Source of the DNA: Streblospio benedicti
Lineage: Eukaryota; Annelida; Polychaeta; Spionida; Spionidae
Direction: 5' to 3'
DNA length: 64,000 nucleotides
Assembly: GCA_019095985.1 (NCBI GenBank)
Contig: CM032660.1
Location: 14,429,654 to 14,493,653 of the forward strand
Shown here in pieces: positions 1-12,200 of this stretch. The position numbers and the translations under genes are program-made. The notes under the pieces were generated by a model, which did no database searches, was not told where the DNA came from, and worked only from the letters and a program-made list of their open reading frames with translations. How positions within the stretch are numbered: position 1 is the first letter of the stretch; the number at the start of each line of letters is the position of its first letter.

Positions 1-124
1 TTTTAGGGAAATTCCTTTTAGATAGGATTTGAGGTAGATAAATCTTTGCATCAACATTCATTTAAAAAAAGGCCATTCAAAATTTAATCTCAAATACAAT
101 TTCGCCCCTTTTTTTGCTGTCCCA

Positions 125-870
125 TCAATGACCATCAAATTTGAAACCAGGAGGAGGTGCAGACTTTGGTTTGAATCCAGGTGGGGGAGCAGATTTTTTT
201 CTATTGTTTGGTTCAGGAAGAGCAGGAACTTTAAAATCTCCCCCTCCAGTCTCTTTAATAGGACTGGATTTTTCTTCCTACAAATAATTTCTTTTAGCTT
301 AAAGTTATTGAATATATCAGCACACTGACATCTTGTTAACACTAACAAGATGTTGGTGTCCTAATATGTTGAATCCAGAGACTATAAAATATCTTCCGAA
401 TGATAAATTATGAACAATTGCTGATATAGATTCATGCAAACATTGGAGACAAACTTATGGGGTGAATGAAATTTCAAAATGAAACATCTACATGTATATA
501 AATAAAACAACAGCATAAAACCCTCAAGTTAAAATCCTTTTTAACAAAGATGGAAAAAATCTTTTTGTTAAAAAATCTACACTCCAGTAATATCACAAAT
601 ATTTTGTGATGATTGAGTTAACGAAACATTTACACTCAGACAAATTCTATGCAACATCTACATGTAGATTCCAACCTGACTAGATGACTGTCCTCTTTTG
701 AACACTGGTGCTGATGGTGGGCTACTTTCAGATTTCTTGTCTTTTCTATCATCCCTGCTCCTGTCTTTCTTTCCTTTGTTCCCCTTGGGAGCCCGGCTGC
801 TGGATTTGGAATCTTTGTCCTCATAGTTGGATCTCCGTTCTCGGTACCGTTCCTTTTGGATTTGCTCCTC
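125..870 (-). CDS. Two 3'-terminal exons encoding a charged RS-like tail with PPPGFK motifs; possible 3' end of the SART3-like gene
   Basis: Two exons read on the minus strand. The first is 870-676 (65 codons, acceptor TTAG before GAGGAG, donor CAG/GTTGGA). The second is 277-125 (50 codons plus TGA, acceptor TTTGTAG). Both boundaries are phase 0. The first exon encodes a Glu/Arg then Lys/Ser-rich stretch starting EEQIQKERYRERRS. The second ends with two copies of SAPPPGFK and the terminus FKFDGH. I do not recognise a folded domain. The charged start resembles the coiled, basic linker that follows the HAT repeats in SART3 proteins, and exon 14934-15010 of the HAT gene also ends in phase 0, so joining them is reasonable but unproven. 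Alternatives are a tail of the NADAR gene by skipping its last exon, or a separate gene whose upstream exons I missed between 871 and 3200. Confidence 0.55.
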
Positions 871-3128
871 CTAATTTTAATTATTACAGCAAAACTTTCA
901 TTAATATCATGATACATAAAACATACGTTTCAAAGAAGTTTTGGAAGATTAATAAGCCTTTATATAGAATTTGCTACAAAAGGGAATTATTAAAAATACT
1001 TAATGTAATTACTTTATGTCATTTGTGTACAATGTAGAAACTTATCACTATTGCATATTTCTGGTGCTTACTTTACATGCTTGCCAAAGGATTGAGAGCA
1101 TTCAGATTTTTTCCCAGACAGAATAAGAACATTTACACTGATAAAATGTCTCTTGTAGTGAGGTATTCTACCCTAGGTGGCACCTCTCAACAATTTGACA
1201 CAAGTGATGAGGTCCAAACACCTCTGAACAAATTTTTCTAAATTTTATGATCTAATCAACACAAATTTCAGATGCAAGCGACGTGACTCATTCAGTTGAC
1301 AACTTTACTGTGCTAAAGTGCAGGGAGTTAGTAATTGAACAGTATAACCTCTAATTGAGAACACTCTGAAAATCACAAGGGGCCTCAGTAGATAAGTACT
1401 CTTACAGGTTTTTAAAATGGTCTCTTTTTGATGTTTTGGAACTAGAAAAAAGGCTTAGCTGTTGAAATTGTCTCTTCATAGTGACAACAATTGGAAGTTA
1501 TACTGTACGCAATTCGAAAATAACCACTCGTCATAATTTTACATTCAACCTCCCTGCCAACATTCAACAGACATCCACCTTTATGAAGACATTTACTGAC
1601 ACCGGACAAATATTTCATATGCAATACACAATTGCAACACAAAATTGGTTGTCATGCACTTGCGTATTGGCTACTCTACAATTCCAAACAATATTTTGTG
1701 AGACAACGAACATTCTTTTTAATCAACATTTATTCAGTAGTTATTATGTACAATTACAATTGGTTCAACATAAAAATAACATACAGTTTTTGTTTTCAAC
1801 AAAAAAATACATAACGTTTCAATTATCAAAACAACATAAACATTTCTTAACAATTGAACCCACTAGCGCACCAATAAGACTATAATTGCAGAAGGGCTTA
1901 ACAATGTATCCAAAACTGTAAAAGATTCAGATCTGTGCTTACCATGTATATTCAACATTTTTACAACAAGTTTCTTAGCTAAAAATAATACATACCAGTA
2001 CCTGCATGACTAGTTTCCTGAAGCAGCTATCACTATATTACAGAAAATGAGATCAATATGGCCGATTCATAAAATTTAATATCATTATTCAAAAAGCGAA
2101 TATCAGTAAAATCAAAGCAATTTTTAAATAACATACAGTCGGACCCCCTTAACTCAAAGTTGAATGGAATTGAAAGACAACCTCCAGTATCAGGAAATAT
2201 CAATCGACCCAAATCATATTGGAGACAACGCTTGGAAACAAATCTCTTATGTGATTTTTATTTTCATCTCTCTAAGTAGCTTAATCAAACAGAGGTGAGC
2301 AATTTTATGTACTAATAAAATACCACGGATGAGTCAAAATCAATTAGTAGTAACTGAATATTCTGCAAACAATTGAAGGACTGCACCTTTGAGTGCTAGA
2401 ACTTCGATTTGGTGGCAGCTAGGCCTCTTTACCGATTAGACCTTGTGAAACAAAAGCACGCTTTAAATTTAGTCTTGGTTTACTACCATATTGTTCAAGA
2501 TATTTGTGAAGGGAGTGACTTCACATTGAATTAGGAGTCTTTATCGACTCAACAGGTTGAAATAAGCAGGTCATTTTTATATATATATCTAATAGAGCTT
2601 ATGAAGGGAGATTAATTTTACCTAGGGTTCAACTGGTGCCCGACTCATACGACCTCGAGTAAAACAGTTACGACTGTATGCAAATGTGCTTAAAAAGTAT
2701 GCAAATTTGCCTAAAAATAGTTCATGGGTTTAAAAAACAAAACCACTGAGCTAAGACAAAGTTTTTTTTACACATAATTAAAAAAAACATTTACTTAGTA
2801 TTAGTATCAACTTACAAATCTTCAAACAAAATTCAACATTGAAGTAACTTTCATTTTTCAAAGTTAGTTTCAAAACCAAATGTACAGCAGAAACATAAAA
2901 CTATGAATTATAGAATGAGACATAGTGCTGCAAGCCAAATATACAGAATATTTAATATTGTTGATATTAAACATAGATGTAAAATTTAACATTATTTTCT
3001 GTTTCTGGAAAGAAGAAACAAAATTTTTATACACAATTAAAGATGAAGAAACAAAAATTTTACCCATAATTCGAAAACAACATATACTAATTTGTAAATC
3101 TTTGAAGTAAATTCTTCAATTAAGTAAC
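871..3128. other. Gene-free stretch holding a pogo-like MITE
   Basis: I see no exon on either strand here. The only structured content is the TIR element at 2136-2676 and a diverged fragment near 1345-1370 that matches the AACCTCT-type repeat seen elsewhere in the window. If the exons at 125-870 belong to the SART3-like gene, this is the 3' part of a very large intron. Confidence 0.5.
2136..2676. mobile_element. Non-autonomous pogo/Tigger-like DNA transposon (MITE), 541 bp
   Basis: The element begins CAGTCGGACCCCCTTAACTC and its other end, reverse complemented, reads CAGTCGTAACTGTTTTACTC. It is flanked on both sides by TA (2134-2135 and 2677-2678). CAGTCG termini with TA target duplication are typical of pogo-like elements. 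There is no transposase reading frame, so it must have moved with enzyme supplied in trans. The imperfect termini suggest it is not recent. Confidence 0.7.
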
Positions 3129-3134
3129 TTTAAT
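3129..3134 (-). terminator. Likely poly(A) signal of the NADAR gene
   Basis: ATTAAA on the minus strand, 68 nt downstream of the TAA stop at 3202. It is the nearest canonical or near-canonical signal after the gene. Confidence 0.4.
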
Positions 3135-3201
3135 TTTTCTTTGTTGATGTTAAACATAGATGTAAAATGAGATTATTTTCCGTTTCTGTTGTATCTTTAA
3201 A

Positions 3202-6200
3202 TTAACTGTAGAATCTTTCTTTTAACTCTGATTTCAATCTCATCAAAATTTCACCCAGCATATTTTTACCAGGCCACTTGGTCCTATCAAAAGCGTGTTC
3301 ATCATCCATGGCCATTCCAATTCCAAAGAAATTGTCATTTGGATTTGCTTCTCCAATATAACGTCTTGTATTTTTCACCAAATGGTCTCTCAAAATTTGA
3401 TTCTGTGAAAACTTTAATGTGCATGCTTCACATAACACTTTGATTGCGTATTCCTCTCGCCATTCTTGCTTACCCTCCGGATTATTTAAGAATCCTTGCA
3501 CCTAAAATTGTTTTCAGAAATATTAGAGGCAAAATCCAATAATACCCAAGTCAAATAAATGTACCAAGAAATAACTAATTTTATTCATTACAAATTTTAC
3601 AAGAAGTTAGAACAATCGTATAATAACCTGTCCTCCGAAAATCTTTATGGCTTTTTGGTTCTTTTCAGCTAATATTTTATCAGCACATGCATAATCTTTG
3701 AATACAATAGCTTTATGGTACTGGTAATATTGCTCTGAAGAATTCCACGTCTGACCATCAGTATCAATAAATCGACATGGGTAAAAGTTGCTCAAAGGAG
3801 AACCTATCCTGTATAAAATAATACACAATATCACATCAACATTTTACAGCAATAAATTTGGAAGTATTGAGCAATTTGCTGATGTTTAACGCCTTAAAAA
3901 TATTCACAACTTAGTAAAAACATCATTTCTAATTGAACCTTTTCCAAAAAATGATTATCTGGTACTTAGATTTGTACTATTGAAGTTCTTGTCTCATAGA
4001 AATTCTTTTAATACATACTCATGGAGGCCTCAATTTTGATTAACACACACCTAACTACAGTAATGTCAATCATAACTTCAAAGGACACTCACATTTACAG
4101 CAAATTTCAACATTTTCACACTTTAACTTTGTAAAATATCCTATTTTGGTAAGAGGCATATGGACAATGATTGGAACAGCTATGCTTATGTGCTTGCAGG
4201 GTTCTTACCCAACCAGGCTCATCAAATTCCTCACTTTTTCCCAACTTTTTCCAAAATGGAGGGATTACGTTTCCAGACAATATTCTCATGGTTTATCCAA
4301 TATACAACTTGATATAATCTAATGTGTTTCTGCTTATACTAAGCAATAAATAATAAGGGCAATATATAGTAGTTATATATTCTAGTATTGTAAACTACTC
4401 TGGGGTGAAATGAAAAAAAAAATCATTGGAAAAAGATCTATATATCACGGGAATCAATTTGAAAAAAATATCACAAAATTCCACAACAAATCTATAAAGT
4501 TATAACTATATTTCTAGATCTTTTTTTCCGGTAATTGAGTAGGCAAGCATTTGTGATTTAACCCATGTTACTTTGTTAGATCCTGTCACAGATTTCATCA
4601 TATAAGTCCGTCAAATGGTATTTAGAAGAAGTGTCATCGGGATTCAACGTAGATAACTTTATGTATAACCTCATTAAGAATGATCGTACAATACTTCATT
4701 TTAATGTTACTTTGATATCTTAAGCGTATAACAAGAAATTTCAACTTATTGACATCAGTTTCCTCAAAGTCCTCATTTTGGCAAGTACACTGTACATACT
4801 AGTGCCCGAAACAACATGCATTTATCACAACGCAAACGTTTTCCCGCGCTACCAGCGTGACCCAGTCGAAATTATTTTGGTGGATTGGCGGTGGTGGCAC
4901 TCTGAATGTAAACAAATATGGCCACGCTCAAGCGAGCGATAATATGAGTAATTTCGTCCGACGAATATTCAAAAATTACAAAATCCACTCTAATCTTGAC
5001 CAGACTCAAGAATTTTTGGACCGTCATGCAAATTAACAAACTTTTCCAAACTTTTTATTCATTTCTGTAAAAACCATGACTTTTTCCTGAATAGTGAAAA
5101 CTGATATGACATTCCCGACTTTTTCCCGTTTTACCGAATGGGTACGAACCCTGTGCTTGGCACAATTGTGTTTATATCTGCTTTGCTGAACAACACTGAT
5201 ATTAGGTCAAGATTTCACATCCAATCACTGTAAAATCATCAATGGTTTTGCATTTGAATATTTAATATGATCAAATCAAAGAAATGCTTTCCTTCATTGA
5301 TTTAGGTCATTGGCAGTCCCAACTATGCACATTGTTGTCACAGTGGCTCTTACATTTTCATTTAGCTCTATCTGATCAAAATTAGAGTAAACAATTTGCA
5401 GTCTATACGCAACCACGGCCTCACCAGCTAGGGAACGCAACCCGTGGCTCAGAATTGGATATGCACGCCTTCTGCTGACGACCCTGGCTGACTCACGCTT
5501 GTTGAGCCTCTGTACGCTCCTCGTTGTGTTGAACTCTAGTAAACTAACTCACAAGCACAGCTTCACACCTTAGGGCACCGGCAGCACCCTGTTGAAACAC
5601 AAGCTACTACACGAGCATCCAGTAAGGTAGCCTTCGACGATACACTAAGAAACACTCGGAAGGGCCTCTATGCAAAGAGGACTTTGCACCGAAGCTGACA
5701 CGCAGTACAGCAGGCGTTCTTACGCAGTAGATACTACACCATGGGACTTTGTCCATGGTGTGGAGAAGAGGATCACTGGGCAACCTCGATAAAATAAGAA
5801 AGAGGACCTATTCTCTGGGAGAATCTGTTGCCAACCCTACAGACCGACTAGTTGCTAACAAAGAACTGAGCCCTAATGGCTATTTCATATATATGAGTAC
5901 TGTTCACTAATCCTACAAGGTATGTGTAACAATACAGAAGCTTATACCCAGTCCAGTGCAACATACAAATTCTACTTGACACTCTGTAGCAATTCTGCAA
6001 TCGCCTAACATTAACTTTCAAATTCCATTACATTAGTATATTTGTAACTTTAAAGTTTGAAAATGATGAAATTTCTGTAAGTGTGTATATCCTTCTATAG
6101 GTTCCTTAAAAGCATGAAACTTTTTGTGTAGAGGCGCTATTTACCTTATTAAAACCATTTCTAATAATTTTCGAAATATGTCTTGCGAAACAAATTTTTT

Positions 6201-9200
6201 ACCAGCCAAGAATGGAATAAAATGGAATAAAATTGGTGTTAGCACAATAATTTTAGTATCATTTAATCAATAACTTTGAAGGTCCTTAGATAAAATCATG
6301 AATTTTCAATAATATAAATGAAAGTGTGGATGGGGAAAATATGCTTTTTAACATGATAAAGCAACAGAAGGCAATGTTTCCACCCAAAATTTTAAAGAGA
6401 ATTCTCAGCATGCCCCCGAGATTAGTTCTAACATCATGAGACCTGCAACTTTTCAGTCTGGACCTGTTACTTATAATCATGCTGAGCCGTGAACACTAGT
6501 TATGAGGTGTATGAAAATTTAGCACCAGAGCATAGGTCCGGGCCTTGTGAAATGCATAAGATTACTCGCTGATTTATATCAGGTATAAAAATAATAATCT
6601 TAGTCTCAAGATTATGGATTTTAACTTTGTACACACAGGTATACAGTTTCAGAAAACTTACAACTGTCAACAATTCCACACTAGTACTGAAAAAGCTGTG
6701 TGCTGAATGAGAATAAATGTAAAACTTCTTTGCATCAATGAAAGTCAAATCTAACTAAGGTCTATGGGAGCACTATTTATATTTTAAACAAGCTAGCAGT
6801 AAAAGTGCAGATAAATTCATGAAGTTATCAATTTTAGAGCAACCCATACTTTAAACAGATCAATTAGACATTACCTGAAGAAAAGCGTGTATTCTCCAAC
6901 ATGTTTTTCACAGCGATGCACTTGACCTAGTGGATTCTTATGGTTCACAAATATTCTTTCAGTCGTTGGTTGTGGTCGTGGGGAGGCAGATCTCTTTCTT
7001 TGAGGAGATGAAGATCTCTTTCTTTGAGGAGATGAAGATCTCTTTCTTCGTGGAGATGGAGATCTCTGTCTTCGTGGAGGACTCTTTCTAGGTACAAATG
7101 GAGATGGAGGTCTCCTTCTCAATGGAGATGGAGGCCTCTTTCTTTTTCCATGCATATTGGGCAAAATTTCAGGTCCAACATTGTCAAGTAAAATCTGATC
7201 CATTTCTGAAAGCGGTGGTTTAGACACTGGTGGAAAATGACGGGGGGCAGGTAGTGGAACGTATGGACCACGGGGATTCCTCGATAAGTTTTGTTTGTGT
7301 GAATCATGAGATTTTCTGCTATGACTTTGTTTCGAAGACTTTGTTCTTTTTGATTTTTTTGCATTCTTTTTAACTCTTTTGGCATACTTTTTCCTGGCTA
7401 ATTCAAAATCATCTGAATTATCTGAGGCATGTTTACGTGTCTCACTTGAGTCAGAACTTGATGACCTTGAACTGCTACTTGACCTTTCTTTCTTTCTGAC
7501 ATTTCTCTTAGTTGAAGTTTTATTGAAACGGTTTTTAAATTTTGTTTTGTCTTTACTTTCAATTGAAGATTTACTTGAACTGCTACCAGGTGAACTAACT
7601 CTTTTGACTTTTCTTTTACTTTTCACAGCTTTTCTGGATTTCCTTTTAGATGACGATTTACTTTGACTGCTATGTGAAGATGAGCTAGAACTGCTACGTG
7701 AGCTAGCTTTTATGACTTTTCGTGTTCTTGTGGTTGAAGATTTACCTGATTCGCTACTTGAGCTACTCGAATTGCTGCTTGAGCTATCTTTTCTCACTCT
7801 TCTGTCATTAGATGCATTTTCATTTTCAATATCCATTACTTGTTCACGATTATGTAACTTTTCAATATTTGTACCTAGTGATAAAAGCCTATCTTCACGG
7901 TTGGTCAGCACAACTGTTCTTTCTGACATGTTGCAGGTGTCAGGTTCAATTAAAACTGTTCCATCATCCAAAGCATTTTTATTTTCAATATGTTTTACTT
8001 GTTCACGATCATTTGACTTTCCAATATTTGTATCGACCGGTAGTGACACATGTAAAATCTTCTCTACACCATAATTGGTTAGCACAACTTTTCTCTCTGT
8101 CAATTTGCTAATCTCATGTCCTTTCTTGTCATCTGAAAATATAATCTCCTTTCTAGCCACCTGCTTGACGTCACTTTTATTACTATCTTGGTAATTTTTT
8201 TCAGAATGATGGACTTCTTGAAATTTTCTCATCTTTCTCGGAGGACTGGCTTCATTGCTTGAAGATTTAGTTTGGTTGCTCATGCAATTCATTCTCACTA
8301 TACTATCATCAAATGCATTTCTATCTTGAAAATGCATTACTTGTTCACAACCACTTGACTTTCCAATATTTGTATCCAGTGATAAAAGCCTATTTTCACC
8401 ATAATTGGTCAGCAAAACTTTTCTTTCTGGCATTTTGCTAATCCCATGTCTATTCTTATCATCTGAAATATTAGCCTCCTTTCTAGCCAGTGATTGCATG
8501 ATATCAAACTCACTTTTGTTACGATCTTTTCTATTTTCTTCAGAATGAGTGCGGGTCTGAAATATTCTTTTCTTTTTCGGAGGAGTGGCATTAATTATTG
8601 GAAATAAATACTTTTTTTTACTCTTTGAAACATCACCACTGGGTGCAGAAGATGACTGATTTAATGTATCATTCAAATGACTGTAACTGGCATCATATAG
8701 CCATTCTTCATTTGAAACCATATCAGTTGGAATGACTGCACATTCTCTTCCAATAAAAGGAGTATTTTCTGGTTTACTTTCGTCAGCTATAGGTTGATCT
8801 TTCATAAGTTTTATTGTTATTTTTTTGTTTTTTGGAACCTCCGGTATATATGTACTTTGCTCCCAAATACTTTCTTCTGTGTAATCATCTACCATATTTT
8901 TATCAGAATTTAAACAACTAATTACACCACTAACACGATTATTACTTTCAGTTTCAAAATTCAATTTTTTAGTAACACCAGATTTTGTCAAATTTTCACT
9001 TACCACTACTGTCTTTTCTTCTCTGGTTGATTTCATTATACCTTGATCAATGCTAGGTTCTGTTGTACTAAAATTATCATTAGCAGTAACTTTGCAGCAA
9101 TCATTACTTTTTTCTTGACAAGATTCAACACATTCCTGGGCACCTTCAACGAAAGATGACTTGTTGCCGCCTGGTACATTGAAATTTTGATTTATTTTCA

Positions 9201-12200
9201 AGTGTTGAGACATTGATGTCGGTACACACTTGTCATGCACATTATCATTTTCATCAGAAGTTTTATCTTTGTGCTGCCTTTCTTTATCCACATCAATTGT
9301 TGGTATATTTTTGCATTGGACATTGGCACTTATAACACTATCATCAAAGTGATTTCCACTATTGTTTGCAATGCAGACGTCCTCACTATAATTCTTGATA
9401 GACATTGATGTTGGTATGAACTTGTCCTGCACATTATTTCTATCAGAAGTTTCATCCTTGTGCTGGCTTTCTTTATCCTCATGAATCTTTGGTAAATTTT
9501 TGCATTGGACATTTGCACTTCTAAGACTATCATCGAAGAGATTCCCATCATTGTTTGCAATGACAATGTCCTCACTATAATTCTGGATAGGCATTGATGT
9601 GGGTTCGAATTTGTCCTGCACATTATGATTTCGATCAGAAGTTTCATCTTTGTGCTGGCTTTCTTTATCTTCATCAATTGTTGGTATAGTTTTGCATTGG
9701 ATATCTGCACTTTTAACACTATCATTGATGGCATTTCCATTATTGTTTGAAATGACAATGTCCTCGCTATAATTCTGGATCGACATTGAAGTGGGTACAC
9801 ACTTGTCCTGCACATTAGAATTTTCATCTTTGTGCTGACTGTCTTTATCCTCATCAATGATTAATTTATTTTCGTTATGTAAATTTGCACTTTTAACACC
9901 ATCATCGAAGGAATTTCCATTGTTGTTTGCAACGCTAATGTCCTCGCTATAATTCTTTATAGACGTTGAGGTGGGTTCGAACTTGTCCTGCGTATTATTA
10001 TTTCCATTAGAATTTTCATCCTTGTGCTGACTTTCTTTATCCTCATCAATTGTTGGTAAATTTTTGCATTGTAAATTTGCACTTTCAACACCATCATCGA
10101 AATGATTTTCATTATTGTTTGCAACGCTATTGTCCTCGCTATGATTCTTTATAGACATTGGTGTGGATTCTAACTTGTCCTGCACATTATCATTTCCACC
10201 AGAAGTTTCATCTTTGTGCTGGCTTTCTTTATCTTCATCAATTGCTGGTATATTTTTGCATTGCAAATTTGCACTTTTGACACTGTCATTGAAGGGATTT
10301 CCATCATTGTTTGCAATGCTAATGTCTTCGCTAGAATTTTTCACAGACATTGATGGGGGTTCGCACTTGTTCTGAGCATTATTATTTCCATCAGAATTTT
10401 CATCTTTGTGCTGACTTTCTTTATCTTCATCAATTGTTAGTATATTTTTGCATTGCAAATTTGCACTTTTAGCACTATCATCTAAGAGATTTCCAATATT
10501 GTTTGCATTGCCAATGTCCTCACTATAATTCTTAATAGACATTGATGTAGGTACACACTTGTCCTGCACATCAATATTTCCATCAGAATATTTATCTTTG
10601 GGCTGGTTTTCTTTATCCTCACCAATTGTTGGTATATTTTTGCATTGGAAATTTGCACTTTTAACACCATCATCGATGGGACTAGCATTATTAATTGCAA
10701 TGCAGATGTCCGTGCTATAATTCTGGATAGGCATTGATGTGGTTACAAACTTGTCCTGCATATTATTTCCATCAGAATTTTGACCTTTGTGCTGGCTTTC
10801 ATGCTCATAAATTTTTGGTATATTTGTGTTTTGGATATTTGCAATTTTAACACTATCATCTAAGAGATTTCCACTGTTGTTTGCAATGACAATGGCCTCG
10901 TTATAATTCTGGATAGGCATTGATGTGGGTATGAACTTGTTCTGCATATTATTTTCATCAGAATTTTGAACTTTGTGCTGGCTTTCATGCTCATAAATTT
11001 TTGGTATATTTGTGTTTTGGAAATTTGCAATCCTAACACTATCATCGAACAAATTTCTACTATTGTTTGCAATGATCATGGCCTCGGTATAATTCTGGAT
11101 AGGCATTGATGTGGGTATGAACTTGTTCTGCATATCATTTCCAGCAGAATTTTGACCTTTGTGCTGGCTTTCATGCTCATAAATTTTTGGTATATTTGTG
11201 TTTTGGATATTTGCAATTTTAACACTATCATCTAAGAGATTTCTACCATTGTTTGCAATGACAATGGCCTCATTATAATTCTGGATAGGCATTGATGTGG
11301 GTATGAACTTGTTCTGCATATTATTTCCATCAGAATTTTTACTTTTGTGCTGGCTTTCATCAACTGTTGGTATATTTTTGTATTGGAAATTTGCACTTTT
11401 AACACTGTCATCGAAGAGATTTCTACTATTGTTTGCAATGACAATGGCCTCGTTGTAATTCTGGATAGGCATTGATGTAGTTACAAACTTGTCCTGCATA
11501 CTATTTCCATCAGAAATTTTACCTTTGTGCTGGCTTTCATGCTCATAAATTTTTGGTATATTTTCGTTTTGGAAATTTGCAATTTTAACACTATCGAAGA
11601 GATTTCTACTATTGTTTGCAATGACAATGGCCTCGTTGTAACTCTGGATAGGCATTGATGTGGTTACAAGCTTGTCCTGCATATTATTTCCATCAGAAAT
11701 TTTACCTTTGTGCTGGCTTTCATGCTCATAAATTTTTGGTATATTTTCATTTTGGAAATTTGCAATTTTAACACTATCATCGAAGAGATTTCTACTATTG
11801 TTTGCAATGACAATGGCCTCATTATAATTCTGGATAGGCATTGATGTGGGTATGAACTTGTCATGCATATTATTTCCATCAGAAATTTTACCTTTGTGCT
11901 GGCTTTCATGCTCATAAACTTTTGGTATATTTTTTTTTTGCAAATTTGCAATTTTAACACTATCATTGAAGACATCTTCACTGTTGTTTACAAAGCGGAT
12001 ACCTTGGCTATAATTCTTGTTTGACTTTATATTCGTATTATTTCTATCAGAATTTTTACCTTTGCGCTGGCTTTCTTTATGCTCATAAATTTTTGGTATA
12101 TTTTTGCTTTGGACATTTTCACTTCTAACAACACCTCGTTGGGCATTATTGTTTCCAACGCCAATGTCCTCTCTATAATTCTTCATTGTCTTTACATTCT

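Larger units (their letters stand above)
3809..6874. other. Large intron of the NADAR gene, filled by repeats
   Basis: This intron separates the 5.9-kb exon from NADAR 2. The join restores the motif TLFF-R-IGSPLSNFY, parallel to TLFFSAGSPLSNFY in NADAR 1, which confirms the splice. It contains a hAT-like insertion (4198-5152) and a GC-richer repeat-like block (about 5395-5885). The rest is AT-rich with no reading frame of interest. Confidence 0.75.

Noticed and set aside
1481-1885. Plus-strand 134-codon frame
   Set aside because: Low-complexity AT-rich text with no domain, no splice context and no likely start.
7379-8111. Plus-strand frames opposite the big NADAR exon
   Set aside because: They are antisense shadows of the Ser-rich and Asp-rich coding sequence.
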